In this document: positions 14,583 to 22,822 of the stretch, in pieces
How positions within the stretch are numbered: the stretch's first letter is position 1
Layout: the number at the start of each line of letters is the position of its first letter
DNA from: Actinomycetes bacterium
Lineage (GTDB): Bacteria; Actinomycetota; Acidimicrobiia; Acidimicrobiales; Acidimicrobiaceae
Reading direction: 5' to 3'
Length of the DNA stretch: 22,822 nt
NCBI GenBank assembly: GCA_021785315.1
Contig: JAJYFX010000002.1
Span: 1-22,822, forward strand
The notes under the pieces: model-generated
Databases searched by the model: none
Seen by the model: only the letters and a program-made list of their open reading frames with translations
Told to the model about the DNA's origin: nothing
Program-made: the position numbers and the translations under genes

Positions 14583-16580
14583 TTATGGCGCCACGGGAAT
14601 TTCCGGCTCAGGTTCTTCCCTTTTCAGAGCAAGCTCCTCTTCGACGTACTCCAGAGGGGAAATATCTTTCGTTCCGAAGGCAGCTATTGCGGCTCCCACA
14701 GCCATCAACGCACCTGCAATCCATATCCAGGAAACTAGAGGTTGAATGACCACGCCAAATGTAGCGGAACCGCTGGCGGTCTTCGGTGGTAGATCGAGCG
14801 TGAGATAAACGTCGTCGATAAGGCCTGGCTTCACAGAGGGTGTTCCAATAACCTCGGAATTATTTCCGAATTGGGACACTTCAGGCGTATAGCTCGCCGA
14901 ACCGTCCACTGAGATGAGCGCCTCAAGCGAAGTCTTCGCTGGCGTTACAACAGTCTGTACCCCGTGATATGTAAATTTATGCCCGTCGAAAGATGAACTC
15001 TGTCCGGGTTTGAGGATCAGCGAAGTGCGTTGTCCGTACGAGGTCGATGACACTAAGGCTAGAGCGATTATGGCGACGGCCATATGCACGAGCATCCCGC
15101 CGTTGGTTCGGGAAAACAGATAGCGCAGCATTCCTGTCTTGTGCTTTCTGCTGTACATGGTATGCACTGCTGCTTGGCGAAGCGCGGCGCTAGCAGCAAA
15201 TACAGCCATCGGATAGGCAAAAATCAAACTCGGGCTGTGAACCCCTTCCACTATCTCCACCACCACCGCTACCGCAGCTGCCACTGCAGGCCATACAAGG
15301 CGACGCTGAACCAGACTCCGATTGGTTCTCTGCCAAGGAAGCAGCGGAGCAGTACCCATGAAAAATAAAATGGCAATTCCAATCGGGCCAATAAATGAAT
15401 CGAAGTAAGGAGCGCCCACCGTGACCTGGGCCCCATTGATCGCCTGCAAAAGAAGGGGGAATGTCGTGCCCAGGAGAACCACGAAGGCAAAAAGCACGAA
15501 TAGGACGTTATTCAAAAAGAAGGCGGACTCACGCGATATTGCTGGCGCGATAACCCGGCTCGAGCGCAGTCCGTCTCCCCGCCAGGCAATGAGGGCCAGT
15601 GAAATTGCGACCACTGCGAAAAAGAAGACCAGAAGAAAAGGGCCGAGAGTGGAGTCAGAAAAACTGTGAACCGATTGAAGAATTCCGGAACGGGTGAAAA
15701 ACGTCCCCAAAATCGTCAATGAAAATGCCGACACTATAAGAGAGATGTTCCAAACCCGCATGATTCCACGGCGCTGCTGGGCAATTGATGAATGCAGATA
15801 TGCCGTCCCGGCCAGCCACGGAAGAAGTGCAGCATTTTCGACTGGATCCCATGCCCAATAGCCTCCCCATCCGAGCACTTGATACGACCACCAGGCACCC
15901 AAAATGATACCAACAGTAAGAAAACCCCAAGCCAGGAGGGACCACCGTCGGGTTTCCGTGACCCAGTCCTCGTCTAAACGATTTGTGATCAGACTGGCAA
16001 GCGCGAATGCGAACGGAATTGTGAAACCGACGAATCCCAGATAGAGAAAGGGGGGATGGATGGCAACTAGTGGATGGTCCTGCAGCAGTGGATTCGGCCC
16101 TATTCCATCTGCCGGCACCGCTCCTGAGATTCGAACAAACGGGTTTGCGGGACCCAACATCAGCGCAAAAAAGAACGCCGCCACCACATTGGTTATTAGA
16201 AGCGCCCAAGCCGGCAACTCGTCAGTAGGGCGCCGACGGGTCCGTATCACCAAACCGCCCAGGTACAACGATAGGACCAGTCCCCATAGAAGAATCGATC
16301 CCTGCAGGGCCGACCACATCCCTGTGATCGTGAAAAGAAGCGGAGTTTCTCTCGAGTTGTTGGAAGCCACGTAAGCTAGTGAAAAGTCGTGGGTCAAAAG
16401 ACCGCGCTCCATGGCAAAGGTGGCTAGAATTGCCCCGGCCAAAACCACAAAACTATAGTTCCGTGCGTGCCGGATTACCCCTGCCTTGTGCTTCAACAGG
16501 CCGTACCCCAAAATCGAGATGGTGAACACGGCTCCCACAAAACCGATCAGCACGCCGGTTTGCCCTAGTACTGCGTTCAC
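14583..16580 (-). CDS. ccmF: Cytochrome c heme lyase subunit CcmF
   Basis: This 665-residue polytopic membrane protein shows the CcmF core. It has the tryptophan-rich heme-handling motif WGGYWAWDPVEN at 238-249, IHPPFLYLGFVGFTIPFA before it with a heme-ligand-type His, and a large extracytoplasmic part near the C-terminus (LKPGQSSSFDGHKFTYHG). CcmF takes heme from holo-CcmE and joins it to the reduced CxxCH of apocytochrome c, with CcmH. Length fits the family (about 640-670). The GTG start overlaps the ccmE stop by four bases (GTGA), which indicates coupled translation. Confidence 0.96.
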   Translation of the reverse strand: MNAVLGQTGVLIGFVGAVFTISILGYGLLKHKAGVIRHARNYSFVVLAGAILATFAMERGLLTHDFSLAYVASNNSRETPLLFTITGMWSALQGSILLWGLVLSLYLGGLVIRTRRRPTDELPAWALLITNVVAAFFFALMLGPANPFVRISGAVPADGIGPNPLLQDHPLVAIHPPFLYLGFVGFTIPFAFALASLITNRLDEDWVTETRRWSLLAWGFLTVGIILGAWWSYQVLGWGGYWAWDPVENAALLPWLAGTAYLHSSIAQQRRGIMRVWNISLIVSAFSLTILGTFFTRSGILQSVHSFSDSTLGPFLLVFFFAVVAISLALIAWRGDGLRSSRVIAPAISRESAFFLNNVLFVLFAFVVLLGTTFPLLLQAINGAQVTVGAPYFDSFIGPIGIAILFFMGTAPLLPWQRTNRSLVQRRLVWPAVAAAVAVVVEIVEGVHSPSLIFAYPMAVFAASAALRQAAVHTMYSRKHKTGMLRYLFSRTNGGMLVHMAVAIIALALVSSTSYGQRTSLILKPGQSSSFDGHKFTYHGVQTVVTPAKTSLEALISVDGSASYTPEVSQFGNNSEVIGTPSVKPGLIDDVYLTLDLPPKTASGSATFGVVIQPLVSWIWIAGALMAVGAAIAAFGTKDISPLEYVEEELALKREEPEPEIPVAP

Positions 16581-17074
16581 AGCTTCTTTCCATTAACCGT
16601 GGCGACTCTGCCTGGATGAGCCGCGACATAACTAGCCGAGTGCTTGACCATTATCTGATTGGAAAGAAAGATATTTCCCTGAAAGTGCCCCACGAGGACA
16701 ACGGGAATATTGGGCTGAAACAATTGAGGGGGATTTGCGATGTCATGAACTTGAACAAAGACGTTGCTCGATTCGACTGAAAAATCCACCCCGGTACCAG
16801 TAGTGTGAATGCTCCCTGGGACGACGACGCCTTCGAGCCGGAACGTCTTATTCCCGAGCTGAGCGCGATCCCGAACGGCACCGGCAGCAGTCCGAAAATA
16901 CACCAGCGAATTGCCCAGGCCTTTATATAGCAAGAACCCGATCGCAACTATCACTATGCCCAGAGCGACCCACGCCCTCCGCGCCCTTCGCCGGGAAGGC
17001 AGTACCCTCGGCTTAGCCTTATTTGAATTGGCCGGCTGACCGGAGCCGGTCCTGCCCGATACTGACTGGACCAT
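16577..17074 (-). CDS. ccmE: Heme chaperone CcmE
   Basis: This 165-residue protein has a basic cytoplasmic tail, one membrane anchor (about 35-50, VALGIVIVAIGFLLYKG) and an extracytoplasmic OB-fold domain. RLEGVVVPGSIH and IPVVLVGHFQ are typical CcmE strands. The covalent heme site is KHSASY, with His145 and Tyr149 in the HxxxY spacing. Some actinobacteria and archaea use Cys in place of this His; here the His form is present. The upstream small ccmD-like gene ends in TAG directly before this ATG, so the two are coupled. Confidence 0.93.
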   Translation of the reverse strand: MVQSVSGRTGSGQPANSNKAKPRVLPSRRRARRAWVALGIVIVAIGFLLYKGLGNSLVYFRTAAGAVRDRAQLGNKTFRLEGVVVPGSIHTTGTGVDFSVESSNVFVQVHDIANPPQLFQPNIPVVLVGHFQGNIFLSNQIMVKHSASYVAAHPGRVATVNGKKL

Positions 17075-17227
17075 CTATTGCTGAGGCCCAGACTCGTCCC
17101 GGTCATTCTTTGCCTTAACTGGCAGAAGCGACCTTTTCAACTTTTTTGATTTGCCCAGCAGCAAGGCGGAATAACCACCCAAACTACCTAGCACTGCCAA
17201 ATACCCTGCCTCAACGTAGCCGTTCAT
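17075..17227 (-). CDS. ccmD: CcmD-like small membrane protein
   Basis: A 50-codon gene runs from ATG 17227 to TAG 17075-17077, with an ideal GGAGG eight bases before the start. The product begins MNGYVEAGYLAVLGSLGGYS, has one short membrane segment (about residues 8-25), then a basic KSKKLKR stretch and a charged tail. This is the size and layout of CcmD, which helps holo-CcmE leave the CcmABC complex. CcmD proteins are poorly conserved, so the call rests on size, topology and position between ccmC and ccmE, the normal CcmD place. The stop abuts the ccmE ATG. It is easily missed because of its length. Confidence 0.85.
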   Translation of the reverse strand: MNGYVEAGYLAVLGSLGGYSALLLGKSKKLKRSLLPVKAKNDRDESGPQQ

Positions 17228-17248
17228 AATTTTCCTCCGATTCCCTTT

Positions 17249-18037
17249 TCAGACCTTGGAAGGCTGGCCGGCGTTATTGGCATCGTCATTCGATTCAATT
17301 TGGTTGGATCCCAATCCAGGCTCGTTGCGGCGTTCCTGGATGAGCTTCTCCAACTCCGCGTCAAGTACCCTCTGCTCTAAAGCAGCGATCTGGTAACGGT
17401 GCATAACCATCCACACGTATACGAAGGTGAAAGAGATAAATCCTAGCAACAGTGTAATTAACATCTCACCGTGAATTCTGGGACTTAGACTCGGGTTGAA
17501 GACCGTGGCGCCCTGGTGCAGCGTTCTCCACCAGACGACCGACTGGTGCACGATTGGCACGTCAATGAATGCGATTAAACCAGCAATCGCCGATCTCACC
17601 GCACGCTGATGGCTGTCTGCAGGAATTCTTCGCAATGCCAGATATCCGAGGTAAAGAACGAAAAGCAATGCCGTCGTGGTGAGCCTTGCATCCCATGTCC
17701 ACCACACCCCCCAAGCCGGCCTGCCCCAGATAGAGCCAGTGACCAATGTCAAACCAGTAAATATGACGCCAACTTCAGCCGAAGAGGCCGCCAGCAAATC
17801 CCACCGCAGGTTCCTCGTCCGCTTCCATAGATAAAGAATGCTGGCCAGTGACGTGACACCATAGGCGAGGTAGGCCACCCAGGCCATTGGTGGGTGGACA
17901 TAGATCAATCTGACTAATTGTCCCTGCACCACGTCAGGGGGTGTTACCCAAAGGCCCAGAATCACAGTGACAGCCACTAAGAGAACAGACAGTAGGCCAA
18001 CTTCTCTTCGCAATCTTTGATATCTCTTTGATTCCAT
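17249..18037 (-). CDS. ccmC: Heme exporter protein CcmC
   Basis: This 262-residue protein has six predicted membrane segments and the CcmC tryptophan motif WGRPAWGVWWTWDAR at 104-118. HPPMAWVAY (His48) and a FIDVPIVHQSVVWWRT segment contain the two heme-ligand histidines. CcmC presents heme to CcmE in the CcmABCD release complex. I chose ATG 18037, whose ATG shares one base with the ccmB stop (TGATG) and has GGAGGG upstream. A longer frame to 18133 only reads through ccmB. The C-terminus carries an extra charged tail of roughly 45 residues with heptad-like Leu/Glu content (ALEQRVLDAELEKLIQERR). Confidence 0.95.
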   Translation of the reverse strand: MESKRYQRLRREVGLLSVLLVAVTVILGLWVTPPDVVQGQLVRLIYVHPPMAWVAYLAYGVTSLASILYLWKRTRNLRWDLLAASSAEVGVIFTGLTLVTGSIWGRPAWGVWWTWDARLTTTALLFVLYLGYLALRRIPADSHQRAVRSAIAGLIAFIDVPIVHQSVVWWRTLHQGATVFNPSLSPRIHGEMLITLLLGFISFTFVYVWMVMHRYQIAALEQRVLDAELEKLIQERRNEPGLGSNQIESNDDANNAGQPSKV

Positions 18038-18702
18038 CAGCCCTCCAGAATACTGTTGTAAAAAACAGTCCCTAATGCAAGATAGACCACAGCGAAAACT
18101 ATCAGTAGTCGCAACCAGGGATCTCCCAACCAACCACTACCCGCGAAAGCATCCTGCCATGATTTCGTAGCAGCCAGCAGTACCGGAGATGCTACTGGCA
18201 CCAGCAGAAGTGGCAATAAAGTCTGCTTGGCCTTTGAGCTGCTCGCCAGCTGAGAATAGAGAACACCTGCCGCACTGATTCCCAGTGTCGCGAAAACTGC
18301 TGAAATCACAACCAGGGGCCAGCCGCCTATTTTTGGCCCGTAAAGAACGACCATGGCAATAATGAGAACTATCTCTAATAAAAATAGTTGCACAAATACA
18401 GAAACAACCTTACCCAGGAAAATTCCACCCGGGTCAACACCATACACAAGAAGCCCATCGCTGGCGTTGTCGTGTGTTTCAATCGCAATGGCGCGATCGA
18501 CGCCCAAGATCGAGGAAATCAAAACCGCAAGCCAAAACAGCCCTGGCGCGACCTTTTGCAGCGTATCCGGCGATGTATCAAGGGCAAAGGCAAAAACTAT
18601 AAGCACTATAAATGCAAAGGGGAGTATCTGATTGAACGCAACCTTTGACCTTAATTCGATTCTCAAATCTTTTCCGGCGATCAATAAGGCATCACGCCAC
18701 AT
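18037..18702 (-). CDS. ccmB: Heme exporter protein CcmB
   Basis: This 221-residue integral membrane protein has the CcmB pattern. An N-terminal KDLRIELRSK amphipathic start is followed by six hydrophobic segments, the sequence DRAIAIETHDNASDGLLVYGVDPG, and the PLLLVPVASPVLLAATKS segment. It is the membrane partner of the CcmA ATPase in the complex that releases holo-CcmE. The ATG at 18702 overlaps the end of ccmA by 11 bases. Length and order (A-B-C) fit System I operons. Confidence 0.94.
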   Translation of the reverse strand: MWRDALLIAGKDLRIELRSKVAFNQILPFAFIVLIVFAFALDTSPDTLQKVAPGLFWLAVLISSILGVDRAIAIETHDNASDGLLVYGVDPGGIFLGKVVSVFVQLFLLEIVLIIAMVVLYGPKIGGWPLVVISAVFATLGISAAGVLYSQLASSSKAKQTLLPLLLVPVASPVLLAATKSWQDAFAGSGWLGDPWLRLLIVFAVVYLALGTVFYNSILEG

Positions 18703-19396
18703 TGCCGGTCCCCAACTTGGTGGTCAGCGCAGCGTCAGCGGATCCAGACGCTCGAACATCATTGATCACCTTTCCACCGCCAATCTCCACAGTGCGGGTC
18801 GGGACTAGCGCGCCATGGTGGGGTTCATGCGAAACTACGAGCACGGTAGAGCCATTAGCCACCGCGGCAATTAGGGCCGAGTCGAGAACATCTCTGGTCC
18901 ATGAGTCAAGCGACGCATGCGGTTCATCTAGAAGCCAAAGCTCAGGCTCTCTCGCCAAAAGCGCCGCCAATGCCACTTTCTTTCTTTGGCCTGCCGACAT
19001 TACCGCGACCTTCAGGTCGGACAACCGGCCGGTAAGCCCAACGGCGGCAAGAGACGACTCGACCCTTGCAGTATCCGACCTAGTAGCCCTCAGGACAAAG
19101 CTGACATTTTCTCTCGCAGTTAGATCCTCATACAGGAAGCTATCGTGACCGAGAAGACCGACGCGATGTCTGGCATCAGCGGGATTAGAGACGAGGTCGA
19201 CGCCGAGGACAGATGCGCTGCCTCTTGTGATGCGCAAAAGGCCGGCCACGGCTCTAAGAAATGAGGTCTTGCCGGCTCCATTGCGGCCTTTTACTGAAAC
19301 AACTTCACCTGGACCAGCTTCGAAATCAATGCCGGTAAGTATCGGAAAGTTACCCGAAACGACAACCACGTTCTTGAAACTAACCAGATCTTGCAT
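18692..19396 (-). CDS. ccmA: Heme ABC transporter ATPase CcmA
   Basis: This 234-residue ABC ATPase has Walker A GRNGAGKT at 37-44, the signature MSAGQRKKVALA (about 133-144), Walker B LWLLDEPHASLD (153-164) and the H-loop VLVVSHEPHHG. CcmA uses ATP to release heme-loaded CcmE from CcmC. It is the first gene of the ccm operon. I chose ATG 19396; an in-frame TTG at 19405 adds three residues. Between it and the gmd stop lie 41 bases with a 6-bp inverted repeat (GACTGA 19415-19420 and TCAGTC 19434-19439) but no clear promoter, so the operon may start inside or above gmd. Confidence 0.94.
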   Translation of the reverse strand: MQDLVSFKNVVVVSGNFPILTGIDFEAGPGEVVSVKGRNGAGKTSFLRAVAGLLRITRGSASVLGVDLVSNPADARHRVGLLGHDSFLYEDLTARENVSFVLRATRSDTARVESSLAAVGLTGRLSDLKVAVMSAGQRKKVALAALLAREPELWLLDEPHASLDSWTRDVLDSALIAAVANGSTVLVVSHEPHHGALVPTRTVEIGGGKVINDVRASGSADAALTTKLGTGNVA

Positions 19397-19437
19397 CCCT
19401 ATCAATCTATTCGAGACTGAGAATTATCCTTTTTCAG

Positions 19438-20439
<1,002 letters not shown>

Positions 20440-20647
20440 CTAGCCACTTAGCATAGCCATTATTCTGCCGCCTGAATTGGACTTCCTGCAGCCACTCTGC
20501 AATCTTACAGATCAGATGTTCCTTGTTAGCTATGACATTCGAATCACCTCGAATACGTGGTAACCTACTACCTCAAGCCTCAACTAATTTGGTGTAAACA
20601 GAAGAGGGCTCAAAACCAATTTCGTGAAACTTCGGAAAGATCCTGGT

Positions 20648-21331
20648 ATGGCCACAACACTGCGCGCTGGTCGGGCAGATCAAGTCAAAAAGCCTAAAAC
20701 CTCAACTCGCCAGTCTCGGCTTCCGGCGCCGGAACGAAGAATGTTACTCATCCGCCAAGCCCTCCAGTGCTTTTCCAAAAGCGGTTACCACGCTACGTCA
20801 ATGGACGAAATCTGTGCGGCGGCAGGTGTGACAAAGCCGGTCATTTACAGGCACTTTTCTTCAAAGCGGCAACTCTATTCGGATTTGATTAGAGAGGTGG
20901 GAGATGAGCTATGCAATAGCATTCGTCTCGCTGCCGAAAAAGGTGAGAGCCTTCATAAGCGCGTTGAACTGGGATTTGAAGCGTACTTCCGCTTCGCCTG
21001 CGAATCACGTGCCGGTTATGAGCTCCTATTCGGATCTGGGCCCCGCAGAGACCCTGAATTCAAAGATGCTATCGAGAAAATTGAAAGCGAAATCGCCGAT
21101 CTAGTGTCGTCGAAGATTGAAGCTGATTTAGATGAGACCCATAGGGCGTTCCTGGCCCTCGGAGTTATCTCGCTGGCAGAAGGAACCGTTAGAAGATGGC
21201 TCGCAACATTGGATCCAGACGAGCATCCGCAGCATAAACCAATATCTTACGAAGAAAGTGGCGCCCAATTATGGGCCAGCCGAGTCACCGACCTCGCCTG
21301 GGCAGGGCTGCGCGGAATACGGCGTGACTGA
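20648..21331 (+). CDS. TetR/AcrR family transcriptional regulator
   Basis: This 227-residue protein has a TetR-type HTH. Helix one is RMLLIRQALQCFSKSGYHAT, and the recognition region SMDEICAAAGVTKPVIYRHFSSKRQLY spans about 51-77. The C-terminal ligand domain is diverged and gives no hint of the effector. I took ATG 20648 with GGAAAGA about nine bases upstream; a GTG at 20624 would add eight residues. It converges with the acyl-CoA dehydrogenase gene across an 11-base gap. The dehydrogenase promoter carries a palindrome of the kind TetR dimers bind, so it is the likely target, by inference. The 220 bases upstream hold a TTGACT (20436-20441) with CATTAT 16 bases later as a weak promoter candidate. 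Confidence 0.9.
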   Translation: MATTLRAGRADQVKKPKTSTRQSRLPAPERRMLLIRQALQCFSKSGYHATSMDEICAAAGVTKPVIYRHFSSKRQLYSDLIREVGDELCNSIRLAAEKGESLHKRVELGFEAYFRFACESRAGYELLFGSGPRRDPEFKDAIEKIESEIADLVSSKIEADLDETHRAFLALGVISLAEGTVRRWLATLDPDEHPQHKPISYEESGAQLWASRVTDLAWAGLRGIRRD

Positions 21332-21342
21332 TCGGGCTCAAC

Positions 21343-22557
21343 TTAGCGAATGTGGACTTTGGAAATGGCCCGAGCGATGATCAACCTCTGTATTTCAGAT
21401 GTCCCCTCGAAAATGGTGTAGATTTTTGCATCCCGATACCACCGCTGGACCGGATATTCGCGTACGTACCCATACCCTCCAAGTATCTGGATTGCCTCTT
21501 CGGTGACTTTCACTGCCGTCTCACCTGCGTAAAGCTTTGACATCGAACCCTGTGCGGCATCGAAAGGAATCTTGTTCGCCGCCATCCATGCCGCTCGGTG
21601 CACCAAAAGTCTTGATGCGTCAATCTTGACCGCCATGTCGGCAAGCTTGAAGGCAATCGATTGGTTTTCGATTATGGGCCGGCCAAACTGAGACCTTTGC
21701 TTGGCGTAGTCGAGTGCGAATTCGTATGCGGCCCTTGCGATACCGAGCGCCTGAGCTCCCACCATTGGACGTGAAGCCTCGAAGGTAGCCATGGCCGCCT
21801 GGGTCTGCGACTTCTTGCCTTCCCTGGCTCTTGCCAGTCTTTCGTCAAGCGCCTCCTTGCCACCCAGGAGTGCTGAACCAGGAACCCTGCAATTATCCAG
21901 AACTACTTCCGCAGTATGCGAGGCCCTGATTCCAAGCTTCTTAAACTTCTGCCCTTGTGACAGCCCCGGTGTCCCCGGTCCGATCACAAATGAGGCCTGC
22001 CCTCGCGCGCCCAACGAAGAATCGACACTCGCCACCACTACATGAATATCGGCGATTCCGCCGTTTGTGATCCAGGTCTTTGTTCCATTCAAGGTCCAAG
22101 TGTCGGATGCGGCATCATAAACCGCCTTCGTACGCAAGGATGAAACGTCCGACCCTGCATCGGGCTCGCTGACTGCAAACGCGGCTAACTGAGGCTTATC
22201 GGGAGTTCCAAAGCATTGAGGTACCCACTCGCCAATCTGCTCATTGGTCCCATTGGACATTATGCCCACAACGGCAAGTATTGAGCCAAACACGGCCAAA
22301 TTTATACCGGCATCGCCCCAAGCCATCTCTTCGTTTACCAACGCAAGAGTAAGGCCGGTGTTGTCAGCGTACCCGTTGGCTATGAAGTCGAAAGAATATA
22401 ACCCGATCTTGGCAGCCTCTTGAATTATCGGCCACGGGGTTTCTTCGCGTTCATCCCACTCGGCTGCCGCGGGACGAACCACCTTTTCTGCAAACTCGTG
22501 CACCCACTTCTGGATGCTTAGCTGATCCTCATTTATCTGAAGCGAAAAATCTCCCAC
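21343..22557 (-). CDS. Acyl-CoA dehydrogenase
   Basis: This 404-residue flavoprotein has the acyl-CoA dehydrogenase signatures. [21 protein letters not shown] and [19 protein letters not shown] line the [22 protein letters not shown] is the middle beta domain, and [34 protein letters not shown] holds the catalytic Glu384 in IFEGTSEIQ. It makes a trans-2-enoyl-CoA and passes electrons to ETF, whose genes lie at 2178-3950. The chain-length class is not clear; the FEGTSEIQ context fits short- and medium-chain type enzymes. The GTG start at 22557 has AGGAAG seven bases upstream and a readable promoter 34 bases above it. Confidence 0.95.
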   Translation of the reverse strand: MGDFSLQINEDQLSIQKWVHEFAEKVVRPAAAEWDEREETPWPIIQEAAKIGLYSFDFIANGYADNTGLTLALVNEEMAWGDAGINLAVFGSILAVVGIMSNGTNEQIGEWVPQCFGTPDKPQLAAFAVSEPDAGSDVSSLRTKAVYDAASDTWTLNGTKTWITNGGIADIHVVVASVDSSLGARGQASFVIGPGTPGLSQGQKFKKLGIRASHTAEVVLDNCRVPGSALLGGKEALDERLARAREGKKSQTQAAMATFEASRPMVGAQALGIARAAYEFALDYAKQRSQFGRPIIENQSIAFKLADMAVKIDASRLLVHRAAWMAANKIPFDAAQGSMSKLYAGETAVKVTEEAIQILGGYGYVREYPVQRWYRDAKIYTIFEGTSEIQRLIIARAISKVHIR

Positions 22558-22590
22558 GACAAACTTCCTCTCAACCTAAATGCTTCAACC

Positions 22591-22619
22591 ATCTTACTAG
22601 TGAGTAACAATTAGGTCAA
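22591..22619 (-). promoter_or_regulatory. Promoter of the acyl-CoA dehydrogenase gene
   Basis: On the minus strand TTGACC (22614-22619) and TAAGAT (22591-22596) stand 17 bases apart, close to the sigma-70-type consensus. The predicted start site leaves a leader of about 25-30 bases containing AGGAAG before the GTG. The -10 box is covered by the palindrome listed separately. Confidence 0.65.
22594..22607. promoter_or_regulatory. Palindromic operator over the acyl-CoA dehydrogenase promoter
   Basis: TTACTAGTGAGTAA has 5-bp inverted arms (TTACT / AGTAA) around four bases and overlaps the -10 box and spacer. Placement and shape fit a TetR-type repressor site, and a TetR gene lies at the far end of the dehydrogenase gene. 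I see no second copy upstream of the TetR gene, so autoregulation is not supported. Confidence 0.5.
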
Positions 22620-22626
22620 TTGAATG

Positions 22627-22659
22627 GTTGAACTAAGAACATTGTGTTCTTAGTTCAAC
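22627..22659. repeat. Perfect 14-bp inverted repeat between csp and the acyl-CoA dehydrogenase gene
   Basis: GTTGAACTAAGAAC (22627-22640) and its exact reverse complement (22646-22659) enclose a 5-base loop, ATTGT. It lies downstream of the cold-shock gene and immediately upstream of the dehydrogenase -35. It may terminate the csp transcript, but no T tract follows on the minus strand. A further 9-bp inverted pair, TTCAACCAT (22584-22592) and ATGGTTGAA (22624-22632), flanks the promoter, so a regulatory role is equally possible. Confidence 0.6.
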
Positions 22660-22699
22660 ATGCACGGGCTTGCCGAAAGATTTTAAGTAATCGTGAAGG

Positions 22700-22822
22700 T
22701 TATGAAACTCGCACGTCAACAGCTTGGAGACCCTTGGGGCCCTCCTGGACCTCAAACTCTACAACCTGCCCCTCTTCCAAAACTCTGTAACCATTCATTT
22801 GAATAGCACTAAAGTGTACAAA
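22700..22822 (-). CDS. Cold-shock protein (CspA family), C-terminal part
   Basis: The window ends inside this gene; 40 codons and the TAA at 22700-22702 are present. The text [19 protein letters not shown] followed by [20 protein letters not shown] is the second half of a cold-shock domain. It includes the RNP2 motif FVHFS, which binds single-stranded RNA and DNA. Family members are about 67 residues, so roughly 25 residues lie outside the window. They act as RNA chaperones in the cytoplasm. Confidence 0.95.
   Translation of the reverse strand, partial: FVHFSAIQMNGYRVLEEGQVVEFEVQEGPKGLQAVDVRVS

Noticed and set aside
15655..16209. 184-codon minus-strand frame inside ccmF
   Set aside because: Shadow of ccmF in another frame; ccmF has all family motifs over this stretch.
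18038..18133. Longer N-terminus for CcmC
   Set aside because: It reads through ccmB; ATG 18037 with GGAGGG and a TGATG junction is the natural start.

Overview
The window looks like the chromosome of a moderate-GC actinobacterium. A deep-branching group such as Acidimicrobiia is my inference, not a proven placement. The evidence is a set of actinobacterial families: the MSMEG_4193 phosphomutase / DUF3090 / SCO1664 trio, DUF3107, a paired ArsA/Get3-like ATPase set, a PdtaS-type sensor kinase and a CxxC-less Mrp. What does not fit a typical actinobacterium is a full System I (Ccm) cytochrome c maturation operon, where most actinobacteria use System II (ResBC).

Layout. 1-219: end of a thiolase (+). 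279-2134: three overlapping + strand genes of the conserved trio. 2178-3950: etfB-etfA (-), convergent with the trio. 4224-9033: a - strand gene string read DUF3107, ArsA-like 1, ArsA-like 2, PHP phosphoesterase, PdtaS-like kinase, with overlaps or very short gaps. 9034-9991: about 960 bases with no convincing gene but with a GC-rich, hairpin-dense segment (about 9180-9480) that may be a structured RNA. 9992-11140: mrp (-), divergent from a SufR-like HTH regulator (about 11234-12064, +). 12153-19396: ccmA-B-C-D-E-F-G-H/I and a cytoplasmic sulfite-oxidase-like molybdoprotein (all -). This includes a 50-codon ccmD-like gene, 17075-17227, too short for routine ORF cut-offs. 19438-20403: gmd (-). 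20648-21331: TetR regulator (+), convergent with an acyl-CoA dehydrogenase (21343-22557, -). That gene has a readable promoter with a palindromic operator over its -10. 22700-22822: C-terminal part of a cold-shock protein (-).

How the genes fit together. Thiolase, acyl-CoA dehydrogenase and ETF form a fatty-acid/acyl-CoA oxidation theme, with ETF the expected electron acceptor of the dehydrogenase. Mrp and the SufR-like regulator share one intergenic region and suggest Fe-S cluster homeostasis. The Ccm operon attaches heme to exported c-type cytochromes. The ArsA-like pair resembles mycobacterial BagA/BagB (Get3 homologues); one partner keeps and the other lacks the signature lysine of the deviant Walker A motif. 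The best candidates for something undescribed are the orphan structured segment at 9180-9480, the DUF3107-ArsA-ArsA-PHP-kinase gene string, and the trio of unknown role at the start. All functional calls are from reading translated sequence; no search was run.
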